Shown here in pieces: positions 9,299-17,714 of a stretch of DNA of 64,000 bases (its first letter is position 1; each line of letters begins with the position of its first letter). This stretch comes from Actinoplanes sp. DH11. Lineage in GTDB: Bacteria > Actinomycetota > Actinomycetes > Mycobacteriales > Micromonosporaceae. The notes under the pieces were generated by a model. The model was given only the letters and a program-made list of their open reading frames with translations, made no database searches and was not told where the DNA came from. Both the position numbers and the translations under genes were made by a program. The stretch covers positions 62,001-126,000 of the forward strand of contig NZ_JAHWGU010000003.1 in assembly GCF_020873875.1 (NCBI RefSeq), given 5' to 3'.

Positions 9299-10042
9299 GT
9301 GGATCGTCAACGGCTCAGCAGCATCGCGCACACCCACCACCCGATCGCGGCGCCCGTCTCCGGCGTGAACCTCAACCGCCTGCTGCGCCGGGCCGGTCGC
9401 GAGCCTGCGGCTCGGATCCTTGACCTCGGCTGCGGGGAGGCGGCGTGGGCGCTGCAGGCATTGGCGCACTACCCGGACGGGGTCGCCGACGGCCTTGACC
9501 TCAGCCCGTACGCGCTGGAGCGCGCGGCGGCCGCCGCCGCCGAACGTGGGCTTGCCGACCGGCTCACGCTGCACGAGCGGGATGCCCGGGAGTATCCGGC
9601 CGACGGCGGCTACGACCTGGTCCTCTGTATCGGCTCGACGCACGCGTTCGGTGGATTCGGGAAGACCCTCGACGCGGCCGGGCGGCACCTGAACGCCGAC
9701 GGCGTACTCATGGTTGGCGAAGGATTCTGGGCGGTGCCGCCGACCCGGGCGGCGCTGGACGCGCTGGATGCGACCCCGGCGGATTACACCGCCCTGGCGG
9801 GTCTGGTCGAGGTGGCCGCCAACGCCGGCTGGGTGCCGGTGTACGCGCACGTCAGTGAGGCTGCGGAGTGGGACGAATACGAGTGGTCGTGGACCGGTTC
9901 TCTGACCGGATGGGCGCTGGACAACCCGGGCCATCCGGATGCCGCGGCGGTGCTGGCGATCGCCCGGAATCACCGGAACGGATGGCTGGGCGGCTATCGG
10001 GGCGTGCTCGGCTTCGTAACCCTGGTGCTGCGCCGGGCCTGA
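9299..10042 (+). CDS. class I SAM-dependent methyltransferase
   Basis: A 247-residue protein from a GTG. The frame is open about 19 codons further, but family members start with a 'DRQRLSSIAHTHHPIAAP' type sequence, which fits this start. The SAM-binding motif I reads ARILDLGCGEAAW, motif II has the acidic LDLS, and a post-motif region reads YDLVLCIGSTHAFGG. A long helical insert follows the core. Small-molecule methyltransferases of this kind act on metabolites; the substrate cannot be read from the sequence. The ribosome-binding site is poor, so the exact start is uncertain. Confidence 0.8.
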   Translation: MDRQRLSSIAHTHHPIAAPVSGVNLNRLLRRAGREPAARILDLGCGEAAWALQALAHYPDGVADGLDLSPYALERAAAAAAERGLADRLTLHERDAREYPADGGYDLVLCIGSTHAFGGFGKTLDAAGRHLNADGVLMVGEGFWAVPPTRAALDALDATPADYTALAGLVEVAANAGWVPVYAHVSEAAEWDEYEWSWTGSLTGWALDNPGHPDAAAVLAIARNHRNGWLGGYRGVLGFVTLVLRRA

Positions 10043-10196
10043 CGCCTATATGCGGCGGCTTGGGCCCCGCTCACGCCCGTTCTCACGTAACGCAGCATCG
10101 TGGCCTCCGAGAGGCCGCTTTCCCGGCCCATCCAGATCAGGGCTGCCCCATCATCGAACTGTGCCGAGACAGGTACGCCGTGAGGTTCTGGCCACC

Positions 10197-10542
10197 ATGA
10201 ACACCGAGGACGCCGACCGGCTCGTCTCGATCCCGTTGGAGAAGGCCATCCAAACCGCCCGGCTCCTGGAGAGCGTCGTCATCTCACTGGATCGGCTCCG
10301 CCGGAACGGCAGGTGACGTCGACCGTGACACGCTCGACCGGTTCATGACCGAATGACTCGTCGGCCCGCGTCTCTCCCGTGCCCGCTCCGTGCTGTGGGA
10401 CGCCATCACGGACGTGATCGGCGAGGAGAAGGCCGAGGCACTCGCCGAATCGGCGCCTCGCTTCCCAGGCCCTGTTCCGGGCGAGGTACGCACGCTACGC
10501 GAAGAGTTACGAAGGTGGAACGAAACGCAGTTCGGCAACTGA
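10197..10542 (+). pseudogene. decayed small hypothetical gene
   Basis: An ATG at 10197 opens a helical peptide (MNTEDADRLVSIPLEKAI...) that stops after 39 residues. From about 10287 the +1 frame continues as GDVDRDTLDRFMTE, hits a TGA at about 10351, and then runs on in the same frame as LVGPRLSRARSVLWDAITDV... to a stop at 10540-10542. Joined, the parts look like one short helical protein broken by a frameshift and a stop codon. It could also be two separate tiny genes. I do not recognise the family. Confidence 0.35.
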
Positions 10543-10881
10543 TGACCACGGGCCGGGTCGTCTCCACACTTCCCGTTCCATAATCGAGGTCCAGCGCCGG
10601 TTGTCACTGAGGCTCGGCGCCGCCCAGATATGCCGCGGTGGCGTGTCGGCATGGGGCTGAGTGGCCCCACGGTGTTCGAGATCTGTGGTGTTGTGACGGC
10701 TTGGGTTGGCCCCACCTGAGCCAGCGGCCAGAACCCAGTTTTGTGACGGAGCGTTAGCGTCGTTGGGGGATCCTCTCCGGCGAGAACGTCGGTCGAGGCA
10801 GGTGGGGTGAGCGCGGTCGGCCGTGGCATGGGTTTCTCACTCGCCACGTGGCCGCCCACGGCTGGCGGATGTGTCAACTCG
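10543..10881. other. intergenic stretch without a recognisable gene
   Basis: About 340 bases between the decayed gene and the TetR gene. It contains two copies of GGCCCCAC (about 10663 and 10712) and a small TGGGGC/GCCCCA hairpin. No reading frame in it looks protein-like. It may be the scar of an insertion element, but no transposase homology is visible. Confidence 0.4.
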
Positions 10882-11463
10882 CTAGGTCGTTGCCCAGCCG
10901 GTTCGCATCAGGTTACTCAGCGCGGTGGGTGAGGATTCGTCGGCTACGGCGGCGCCACGTACCCAGCTCATGGCCAGGACGGCCAGGAACAGATCTCTGC
11001 CGCGCACGTCGGGACGGGCGCCGCCGTCGCGTTGGGCTGCGTGCAGGAACTCGTCGGTGGTGGTGATGAATCCCTGGCAGGTGAGCGCGAGGGGAGAGGT
11101 GTCCTCGGAGAAGGCCGCACGCAACGGTTCGGGCAGGCCGTCGAAGGCGGTGGCCCATTGGCTCAGCGCGTCCAGCCAGCGGGCGAGCGCCGCCGTGGTG
11201 TCCGGCTCTTGCCGGATGGCCTCGCGCTGGGAGACCAGTTCGTCGTTGCGTGCTTGCAGTAGGGCGGCCAGCAGCGACTCCCGGTTGGGGAAGTGCCGGT
11301 AGAGGGTGCCCGGGCCGATGCCGGCGCGTTTGGCGATGGCGTCGAGTGAGCCGGTGATGCCGTGTTCGGCGAAGTATCGCTCAGCGGTTTGCAGGATGTG
11401 TGTCCGGTTGCGCTGTTTGTCCGAGCGCGGTCGGCGCTCGTTCGCGGCTGTGGTCTCTGCCAC
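10882..11463 (-). CDS. TetR/AcrR family transcriptional regulator
   Basis: A 193-residue repressor of the usual TetR size. The N-terminal DNA-binding domain spans about residues 15-65 and includes RTHILQTAERYFAEHG and the recognition-helix region GIGPGTLYRHFPNRESLLAAL. The C-terminal ligand domain is helical. It is transcribed divergently from the flavin reductase / monooxygenase pair. The intergenic region holds two copies of a GGAGA(C/T)-type palindrome, which are the natural operators. It is therefore likely to repress both itself and the flavin-dependent pair until a small substrate relieves it. The ligand is unknown. Confidence 0.9.
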   Translation of the reverse strand: MAETTAANERRPRSDKQRNRTHILQTAERYFAEHGITGSLDAIAKRAGIGPGTLYRHFPNRESLLAALLQARNDELVSQREAIRQEPDTTAALARWLDALSQWATAFDGLPEPLRAAFSEDTSPLALTCQGFITTTDEFLHAAQRDGGARPDVRGRDLFLAVLAMSWVRGAAVADESSPTALSNLMRTGWATT

Positions 11464-11478
11464 GACTCCCGCCTTTCG

Positions 11479-11537
11479 TTGACAAAGCGGAGACTGTCTC
11501 CTGTAAGTTTCTGCGAGTACAAACGGAGACTATCTCC
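11479..11537. promoter_or_regulatory. divergent promoter region with two TetR-type operators
   Basis: TTGACA at 11479-11484 and TGTAAG at 11502-11507 (17-base spacer) make a good sigma-70-type promoter toward the flavin reductase. The palindrome GGAGACTGTCTCC (11489-11501) lies inside the spacer. A second copy, GGAGACTATCTCC (11525-11537), has its centre 36 bases further on. Binding to the first would block this promoter, and both are well placed to control the divergent tetR gene. Confidence 0.65.
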
Positions 11538-11619
11538 TTATGGGCCGGGTGGCTATCCGCGGCCCGCCAGTCACTACTGGGCGAGCGCTGTCCTCGCAGC
11601 CGAGAAGGAGTTCGAGACC

Positions 11620-12141
11620 ATGAGTGTCCGGGCGCAGACACCCACACCGTCAGTGACGCCGACAGCGATGAGGCACACCCTCGCCGGCTTCACGACGGGC
11701 CTGTCCGTTGTGGCCGCCGAGATCGACGGTCAGATCGTCGGCATGCCGGCCAACTCGCTCGTCTCGGTGTCGCTGGATCCCCCGCTGGTATCCCTCGCGT
11801 TCGCGCACACGTCAACGACATGGCCGGTGCTGCGCCGCGCGCCGCATTGGGGCATCAGTGTTCTCGGTGAAGAACAGGCGGGGATTCTCCAAGCCCTTCG
11901 GCGGCCCGCCGCACACCGCTTCGCCGGTATCGAGATGACCATCGACGACGGTGCCGCGTTCGTCCGCGACGCCCTCGCGACGATCGCCGTCACGCCCCAC
12001 AGCACCATGCCCGCCGGCGACCACACGCTGGTGCTGCTCCAGGTGACGCGTTTACACAGGGACACGACGCAACGGCCGCTCGTGTTCTTCGACAGCACTA
12101 CCAACACGCTTTCCCACGGAAAGGAACACGCGCATGGCTGA
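11620..12141 (+). CDS. flavin reductase family protein (monooxygenase partner)
   Basis: A 173-residue protein. The ATG at 11620 has AAGGAG 9 bases upstream; the open frame above it is not coding. The sequence follows the flavin reductase fold: FTTGLSVVAAEIDGQIVGM, then NSLVSVSLDPPLVSLAFAHTSTTW, the conserved FMN-binding 'S.Sl.PPl..~' segment. Such enzymes use NAD(P)H to reduce FMN, which diffuses to a partner monooxygenase. The next gene overlaps it by eight bases and encodes exactly such a partner, so the two form a two-component system. Expression should be governed by the divergent TetR. Confidence 0.88.
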   Translation: MSVRAQTPTPSVTPTAMRHTLAGFTTGLSVVAAEIDGQIVGMPANSLVSVSLDPPLVSLAFAHTSTTWPVLRRAPHWGISVLGEEQAGILQALRRPAAHRFAGIEMTIDDGAAFVRDALATIAVTPHSTMPAGDHTLVLLQVTRLHRDTTQRPLVFFDSTTNTLSHGKEHAHG

Positions 12142-13459
12142 CAAGAAGATGATTCTCGGCATGGCTCTGACCTCTGGCTACGGCAACCTCGCCGGGGCCT
12201 GGCGCGCACCGCATGTCGACCCCGGCAACTACGCGAGCGTCGAGGCGAACATCCGTTACGCGCAGGCCGCCGAGCGGGGTGGATTCGCCTTTGTGTTCAC
12301 CCCGGACTTCCCAGCGGTCCGCGGTGATGTGGAGATGCTGGGCATCCAGAACATCATGGATCCGATGATGCAGCTGGCGGCCATCTCGCAGGCCACCAGC
12401 CGTATCGGGTTCGTCGCGACCGGATCCACGACCTTCCAGGAGCCGTTCAATACCGCACGCCAGTTCAAGGCCCTGGACGTGATGAGCCACGGCCGCGCCG
12501 GCTGGAACGCCGTCACCACCAGCGACCCGGCCGTCGCCGCCAACTACGGCAAACCCGTCGCCGACCGCACCGAGCGGTACCAGCGCGCCCACGAGTCGAT
12601 CCAGATCGTCGAGGCGCTCTGGGGTAGCTGGGGGAACGACGCGTGGCTCAAGGACCAGAAGTCCGGCCGCTTCGTCGACGCCGCCAAACTTCGGCCCATC
12701 AACCTGCAGGGCGAACACGTCGCCTCCCGCGGACCTCTGGCGATCCCGCCGTCGGAACAAGGCCAACCGGTGATCTTCACCTCCGGCGGCCCCAGCCCGC
12801 ACCTGCTCGAGCTCGCCGGCCGCTACGCCAGCGGCTTCATCGCCGAGGTGTGGACGATCGAGGAGGCCCGCGCCCAGCGAGATCTGGTGCGCAACGCCGC
12901 CGCGCAGGCCGGCCGCGACCCCGACGACATCAAGTACTTCGCCGGCCTCATGACCACCGTCGCCCAGACAACCCGCGAGGGCCTCGACCGCCGCCTCTCC
13001 CTGCAGGGCGACATCATCGAAGCACGCCTTCCCCACCTCGGCGCGCTGCTGGGTCTCAACATCGGCCCGAACCGCTACGACAAGCCGCTCACCTCGGACC
13101 AGCTTGCCGCCGCTTACGCGTCGCCGATGGATCCGCGCTCCGGAATCGCCCTGGAACTAGCGCGCCAGGGCTGGTCTCCGCGCGACATCCTCGCCCACGG
13201 CGTGATCGACTACCACCCGACCACCGTCGGCCCCGGCGAGGTACACGCCGACCACCTGCAGAAGTGGTTCGAGGCGGGCGCCGTCGACGGGTTCTGGGTC
13301 TCCCCCGACGTCTACGAGGACGGCGTCGACGCCTTCGTCGACGAGGTTGTGCCGCTCCTGCGCAAGCGCGGCATCTACCCCACCGAGTACCCAGGGACCA
13401 CCCTGCGGGAGAACCTCGGCGTCGCAGGCCAGTACGGACTGGATCCACGAGTCGCCTGA
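12134..13459 (+). CDS. LLM-class flavin-dependent monooxygenase, NtaA/SnaA/DszA type
   Basis: A 441-residue enzyme, the normal length for this branch of the bacterial-luciferase-like family. Typical features are the N-terminal 'GAWRAPHVDPGNYASVE' segment, 'YAQAAERGGFAFVFTPD', and 'SHGRAGWNAVTTSDPAVAANYG', the last being a hallmark of the NtaA/SnaA/DszA/SoxA group. The family uses reduced FMN and O2 to oxidise chelators, sulfur heterocycles, alkanes or peptide antibiotics. The overlapping flavin reductase gene supplies the FMNH2. The substrate is not predictable. The TetR upstream suggests induction by it. Confidence 0.92.
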   Translation: MADKKMILGMALTSGYGNLAGAWRAPHVDPGNYASVEANIRYAQAAERGGFAFVFTPDFPAVRGDVEMLGIQNIMDPMMQLAAISQATSRIGFVATGSTTFQEPFNTARQFKALDVMSHGRAGWNAVTTSDPAVAANYGKPVADRTERYQRAHESIQIVEALWGSWGNDAWLKDQKSGRFVDAAKLRPINLQGEHVASRGPLAIPPSEQGQPVIFTSGGPSPHLLELAGRYASGFIAEVWTIEEARAQRDLVRNAAAQAGRDPDDIKYFAGLMTTVAQTTREGLDRRLSLQGDIIEARLPHLGALLGLNIGPNRYDKPLTSDQLAAAYASPMDPRSGIALELARQGWSPRDILAHGVIDYHPTTVGPGEVHADHLQKWFEAGAVDGFWVSPDVYEDGVDAFVDEVVPLLRKRGIYPTEYPGTTLRENLGVAGQYGLDPRVA

Positions 13460-13479
13460 CCAGGCCGAGCGGCGGGGAC

Positions 13480-14005
13480 GGTCATGCGGGACCTCGCCTG
13501 GTCGTGGCGCCTCCAAGTATTGGTCCAGGACCAGGGTCTGCGAGCTTTTCGTCACCGACCGCTCGTGGCGGGCGATCTCGGTGCGCCCGTCGAGCACGAT
13601 CACCTCGCTGGCGTGCAGCATCACCCGCACCGTACGGCCGATGAACCGTGCCGGCACCGAATAGTGCGACTGCCGGACCCCGATCAGCCCATCGTGGTTT
13701 GACCTTCGGGGTCAGCTGCCGACCGGCCTTGAACGGCTCGGCCGGCAGCGGCGCCAGCAGTGGTTGCTCAACCCCGAAGTCTTGCCGATGGTGCGGACCC
13801 GGTGCTCCAACCGGCGGTCGTGCTCAGCGGAGTCGATGACCGCGATCCGCTCGTTGAGCTCGGCCAGTGTGGCAATCCCCGGCACGGGGACCAGGTGGTT
13901 GCGCCGGAAGCGGCCGACCTCACCCTGCACGCCGCCTTTCTCGTGCGCGCCCTTGATTCCGGGCATGCAGTAGAACGCCTCGAAGCCCATCCCCGGTGAG
14001 TTCAC
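13480..14005 (-). pseudogene. IS21-family transposase (IstA) remnant
   Basis: Reading leftward, the segment carries the C-terminal half of an IstA transposase in pieces. FEAFYCMPGIKGAHEKGGV, GEVGRFRRNHLVPVPGI and LAELNERIAVID lie in one frame. A shift then leads to VEQPLLAPLPAEPF, and another to VPARFIGRTVRVMLHASEV and TEIARHERSV. At least two frameshifts are present, the N-terminal catalytic part is missing, and no istB helper follows. It is a dead fragment inserted between the monooxygenase pair and the recombinase operon. Exact borders are approximate. Confidence 0.75.
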
Positions 14006-14154
14006 GAATACTGACGGCTGGAGGTGCTGAACCCGGGGTCGTAGCGATTGTGCGGCTGGTGAGTTCCCGACGAATCGGTGACATCTGCTATTGGGGCTGG
14101 TGACGTTTCAGCGTTCCAACGACCTCGTGAGGGGCCTGGTGAGAGGCAGGCAGG

Positions 14155-14517
14155 CTAGGCAGCCGGCCGCAGCAGGTCGAGTCGGGAGCGGAGGCGTTTG
14201 GGTAGTTGATCCACCAGGCCGTGTCCGGGCTGGTTCGGCCAGGGCAGCATGTCGAGGAAGCTTGTTACCAGCACTTCGTCGACGTCACGATCGCCGCGGT
14301 CGAAGTATTCGTCGAAGAACTCCAGCACGCTTCGCCAGTCCAGGGAGTCGTCTTCCTGCAGGTAGGCGTTGACGATTCGGTCGGTGAAGCCTTCTCCGAT
14401 CCCAAAGATGACGTGGGGTAGGAGCTCGCCCATGTCTTCGACATGATCGTCGTAGTCTGGCCGAAGGACCGGAAAGCGGCCGACGAAGGCTTGAACGAAC
14501 TCGCTCGCTGTCGTCAC
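14155..14517 (-). CDS. DUF7674-like small protein at the end of the recombinase operon
   Basis: A 120-residue acidic protein from a GTG that overlaps the stop of the upstream integrase-like gene by four bases (GTGA). It is therefore the fourth gene of that operon. The sequence (FVGRFPVLRPDYDDHVED, then LLPHVIFGIGEGFTDRIV, then a helical 'VLEFFDEYFDRGDRDVDEVL') resembles the DUF7674 group of small proteins. Some members sit beside toxins as putative immunity proteins, but none has a known biochemical role that I can cite. Its N-terminal codons (MTTAS) match those of the gene above. It may be a cargo gene or an accessory of the element. Confidence 0.65.
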   Translation of the reverse strand: MTTASEFVQAFVGRFPVLRPDYDDHVEDMGELLPHVIFGIGEGFTDRIVNAYLQEDDSLDWRSVLEFFDEYFDRGDRDVDEVLVTSFLDMLPWPNQPGHGLVDQLPKRLRSRLDLLRPAA

Positions 14518-16103
14518 TGCTCCATCCTTTCAGCGGCGATGTCAGCGTTCTGCTGCGGCCAGACGGCCTTGGCGTAGCGAAGCGCGGGTTTAGCGGTGAG
14601 GCCGAACATCGCGGCGATGTGCAGCGGGTCTCCGCCGACGGCGCGGGCTTCTTCCAGGATGCGGTCCTCGCGAAGCTGCGCGGCGGTGGCCGGCAGGCCG
14701 TCGAAGAGACAGGTGAGCCAGTAGGCGCTGACCGGTCCGCGCTCGTGGGCGGTGCGGCGGGTCAGTAACAGGTGCGGGTTTCCGGTGTCCGGCCATCGCT
14801 GGTGGCGGTAGTGCAGGTAGGTGGTCAACGCGGCGGCGGTGAACTCGTCCAGGCGGCGCCGGCCGGCGCCGAGGTTGATGCGCTGGTTCGGCAGATCGAC
14901 CTGATCGAGCGTCAGGCCGCGGACCTGATGAGGACGCAGGGCATGGACGCCGATGAGGGCGATCGCGATCTGAAGTGCCGGGTCGTTCTTGGCCGCGTCG
15001 CCGATAGCGTGCAGCATTCCGGTGGTCAGCGTCGCCGGTGTGCTGGGGTTCCGGCCGCTGACGTGAATCCGTGCGACTGGGTTGGCGAAGACCAGGCGGT
15101 GGGCTTTGAGCACGCCGAACAGATCTCGCAGGGCATGAGCGTCGGAGGCCTGCTGCTTGCGGCCATCGAGCCAGTCGAGCACGTCTTGCCGGGTGACCTG
15201 ACGCAGCGTGGTGTAGCGGTCGGCGATCTCGGTCAGGAACGGGAGGGCGGCCGCGAGCAGGGTGAAGGTGGTGATGCGGGGCCGGGCTCGGCGGCGCGGG
15301 GTGCCGCGTCGGAGCACGGTGATCCAGGCGTCAAGTTCATCGCGCATCCGGGCGGGCAGCGAGTCGAACTTGGCGTCGATCCACACGGTGAGCGAGTCGG
15401 TGCGGTCGTCGACGACGAGGTCGTCGCCGGCGGCGAACAGAACCTCGAGCACGCGCAGGCCGGGGACGCCGTGCGGGCTCATGGCGGTGACGGTGCTGGC
15501 CTTGACCGGCTCGCCCGGTTCGTGACAGCTGGCGATCATCCGCAGGCCGCGGCGGACCTGTTGCAGGGTGCGTGGTGGCCAGCCGTTGTGCTCGGCCAGG
15601 ACATCCGCGTGGCGCAGTACCAAGCGCAGGAAGCCGGGATCGCGGGGTGGGTCGAGGCTGCTGGCATGTCGGCAGTCGCGCGGCGCGTCGACCAGAATCG
15701 GCTGCTCCCAGCCGGCCGACCGGGCCGGCAAGGCCACCACCAGTGTCGGCTGCGTCTCCGGCAACGTCACCGGCTTCGAGCGCGTCCTGGCTGCCCTTGA
15801 GAATCCGGCGAGGAACAGTTGCTGGCCGGTGCTGGCCGCGACAGTCAGATCCAGCGCGATCTTGCAGTCGGGTCCGGCGATCAGGCTGGCCTGCCGGCGG
15901 CAGAGCCGGCAGACGCCCTCGTCGACCGGGACGGTTTCGCGGGCGCAGGTGTGGCAGCGACCGAGTGGGTTCTTGCGGGCGAAGGCTTCGCAGCCGCGGC
16001 AGATCCGCTGGCGCAGCACGCCCCAGGCTAGGCACTGCTCGCAGCTGCGCGCCGGCCCTCGGTAGACGCGTTTGCCCCGGCGGCGTGGTGACGCTGTCGT
16101 CAT
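14514..16103 (-). CDS. zinc-ribbon, integrase-like protein (recombinase accessory)
   Basis: A 529-residue protein from an ATG overlapping the HTH gene by four bases. Residues about 18-70 hold four C-x2-C knuckles (CEQC, CRGC, CHTC, CRLC), enough for two zinc ribbons. The C-terminal 200 residues look like a diverged tyrosine-recombinase domain: HALRPHQVRGLTLDQVDL carries the box-I-type arginine, and the tail IAAMFGLTAKPALRYAKAV resembles the region with the catalytic tyrosine. The classic HxxR box is not clear, so it may be non-catalytic or highly diverged. With the true recombinase two genes upstream it resembles multi-recombinase elements such as Tn554-type tnpABC or 'recombinase in trio' sets. 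Confidence 0.7.
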   Translation of the reverse strand: MTTASPRRRGKRVYRGPARSCEQCLAWGVLRQRICRGCEAFARKNPLGRCHTCARETVPVDEGVCRLCRRQASLIAGPDCKIALDLTVAASTGQQLFLAGFSRAARTRSKPVTLPETQPTLVVALPARSAGWEQPILVDAPRDCRHASSLDPPRDPGFLRLVLRHADVLAEHNGWPPRTLQQVRRGLRMIASCHEPGEPVKASTVTAMSPHGVPGLRVLEVLFAAGDDLVVDDRTDSLTVWIDAKFDSLPARMRDELDAWITVLRRGTPRRRARPRITTFTLLAAALPFLTEIADRYTTLRQVTRQDVLDWLDGRKQQASDAHALRDLFGVLKAHRLVFANPVARIHVSGRNPSTPATLTTGMLHAIGDAAKNDPALQIAIALIGVHALRPHQVRGLTLDQVDLPNQRINLGAGRRRLDEFTAAALTTYLHYRHQRWPDTGNPHLLLTRRTAHERGPVSAYWLTCLFDGLPATAAQLREDRILEEARAVGGDPLHIAAMFGLTAKPALRYAKAVWPQQNADIAAERMEQ

Positions 16104-16420
16104 ACCGGGGGTTTGCTGCGGCCGGCATGCCGGCGCTGGATCGGTGCCTCGCCCGCCACGGCCCGCAGCGGAGCTGTCTCGGCCGGGCGCGGTGCCGGTA
16201 GCGGAGTGTCTTCCAGCACCAGCAGGTCGTTCGGGGTGCAGCCGAGCACCGTGCAGATGATCTGCAGATCTTCGAGCCGGATCGTCACCGGCTGGCTGGA
16301 CCAAAGGTGCGACATCTTCCCGGCGCTGATCACCAGGCCGGCGTCGGCGAGCATGGCCTGCAGCTGCGAGGCCTTCCAGATGTCGCGTTGCGCGGCGGCC
16401 AGGCGCAGGTTCCACTTCAT
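16100..16420 (-). CDS. XRE-family helix-turn-helix protein
   Basis: A 106-residue protein whose start overlaps the recombinase stop by four bases (ATGA) and whose stop overlaps the next start likewise. The DNA-binding domain spans residues about 15-70 (ASQLQAMLADAGLVISAGKM followed by LEDLQIICTVLGCTPNDLL), a Cro/C1-type HTH with the usual 'L..i...L.~~..dll' end. The basic, proline-rich tail has no recognised domain. Position between two recombinase-type genes suggests a directionality factor or the element's own regulator. Confidence 0.8.
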   Translation of the reverse strand: MKWNLRLAAAQRDIWKASQLQAMLADAGLVISAGKMSHLWSSQPVTIRLEDLQIICTVLGCTPNDLLVLEDTPLPAPRPAETAPLRAVAGEAPIQRRHAGRSKPPV

Positions 16421-17517
16421 CGTCGGCTCCCGAAACGGTTCGCGGCCCGCTGGCCGGCACCGGCCCAGGCGTCCTCGATGTGGGTCTTGTCGACGTGAAC
16501 GTAGATCATCGTCGTGTTGAGCCAGGCGTGCCCCAGGATTTCCTGGATGGCCACCACGTCCATGCCGTTGCGGTAGAGGTCGGAGGCGGCGAAGTGACGC
16601 AGCAAGTGGGGCGATAACCGGCCCGCCTGCGTGGGCAGGTGGACGGCGACGGCCTCGGCGAGCCCGTCGCGCAGCGTGTCGGTGGTCGCGAAGCCGCTGC
16701 TGCCGTCGGCCCGGCGGCGTTCGGACGGGAACAGCGGCGCCATCGGGTCGTTGATCCGGTCGTCGAACTCCCACCGCGGTCCGTGCACCCACCAGTCCAG
16801 CAGTTCCCGGGAACCGTTGATCAGCGGGACCAGGCGTTCCTTCTTCCCGCGGCCGTTGCTGCCCTTGCCGCGCAGCAGCACCTTGCCGAACCGGCCCAGC
16901 TCCCAGCGCAGGTCGCCCATGCGCAGCAGACACAGTTCCGACACTCGCGGCCCGATCAAGCTGACCAGCCGGAATGCCGTGTAGTTGCGGACCGCCGGCG
17001 CGTACTTGCGAGCGGAATCCAGCCCGTGCTGCCAGCCGGTGAACAGCTGCGTGACCTCCCGCGGCGTCGGCGGGATCCGCAGCCGACCATGGGTGCCGCC
17101 GCGCGGCCGGTTCATCTCGTCCAGCGGGGACTCGACCACGAACCCGGTGGCCGCGTGGATGTCCGGCTTGTGCCGCAACTCCAGGAACTCGAAGTAGACG
17201 GCGAACCCGGCTGCCTTGCGGACCTTGGTGCCCGGCATCGCCTCGCGCAGATGCCTTCCGAAGAAGGCGTCGATGTGCTGGGGCGTCATCTCCCATAGTG
17301 GCCGGCCGAACCACTCCCGCAGTTCCTCGACGGCCGCGACATCGGCTCGGATCGTCGCGTCGGTGATCCCCGCTGACGAGCGTGCCAGCACGAACTCGGC
17401 CAGCAGATCCTGCTCGAACGCCGCGATCTGCCCAGGCCCGTCCAGACGCTGATGCGCCCGCAGGTCCCTGACCACCGCCACCGACACAGCGGCCTCCAGC
17501 TCGAAAATCCACGACAC
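16417..17517 (-). CDS. site-specific tyrosine recombinase
   Basis: A 366-residue integrase with the complete catalytic set: Arg191 in LIGPRVSEL, a lysine in the KGSNGRGKKERLVPL beta-hairpin (about 218-230), His304 and Arg307 in SPHLLRHFAAS, His330 in ILGHAWLNTT, and the nucleophile Tyr339 in MIYVHV. The N-terminal core-binding domain spans about 30-140. It cuts and rejoins DNA through a 3'-phosphotyrosine. It heads a four-gene operon in which every junction is a 4-base overlap. The start is a GTG at 17517 with a weak ribosome-binding site; nested inverted repeats begin two bases upstream. Confidence 0.92.
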   Translation of the reverse strand: MSWIFELEAAVSVAVVRDLRAHQRLDGPGQIAAFEQDLLAEFVLARSSAGITDATIRADVAAVEELREWFGRPLWEMTPQHIDAFFGRHLREAMPGTKVRKAAGFAVYFEFLELRHKPDIHAATGFVVESPLDEMNRPRGGTHGRLRIPPTPREVTQLFTGWQHGLDSARKYAPAVRNYTAFRLVSLIGPRVSELCLLRMGDLRWELGRFGKVLLRGKGSNGRGKKERLVPLINGSRELLDWWVHGPRWEFDDRINDPMAPLFPSERRRADGSSGFATTDTLRDGLAEAVAVHLPTQAGRLSPHLLRHFAASDLYRNGMDVVAIQEILGHAWLNTTMIYVHVDKTHIEDAWAGAGQRAANRFGSRR

Positions 17518-17518
17518 A

Positions 17519-17582
17519 TCTCGGATTCCCGAGAGAGATCTCAGGAATGCCGAGAATGGATCATAGATTCATCGATGATCCA
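17519..17582. repeat. nested inverted repeats just upstream of the recombinase gene
   Basis: Two inverted repeats lie side by side. The first pairs TCTCGGATTCC (17519-17529) with GGAATGCCGAGA (17544-17555), one base unpaired, around a loop that itself contains the palindrome GAGATCTC. The second pairs TGGATCAT (17557-17564) perfectly with ATGATCCA (17575-17582) around ten bases. Their position directly before the recombinase start suggests either an operator for the HTH protein or a recombination/attachment site. Neither role is proven. Confidence 0.55.
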
Positions 17583-17714
17583 GAGTCCATACCCGCGCCC
17601 AGGTCAGACCGGTCACCAGGCCGTCACGGTGGAAATCTGGCTGCGGGAACTGACGGCAACACGGGTTATCTGAGAGCGAAACTGCACCCACCGGTCGCTC
17701 TCGGTGCGGCGCGC

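Noticed and set aside
10284..10877. A 197-codon minus-strand frame before the TetR gene
   Set aside because: The translation has no domain, is proline/threonine/arginine-rich and covers the decayed plus-strand gene.
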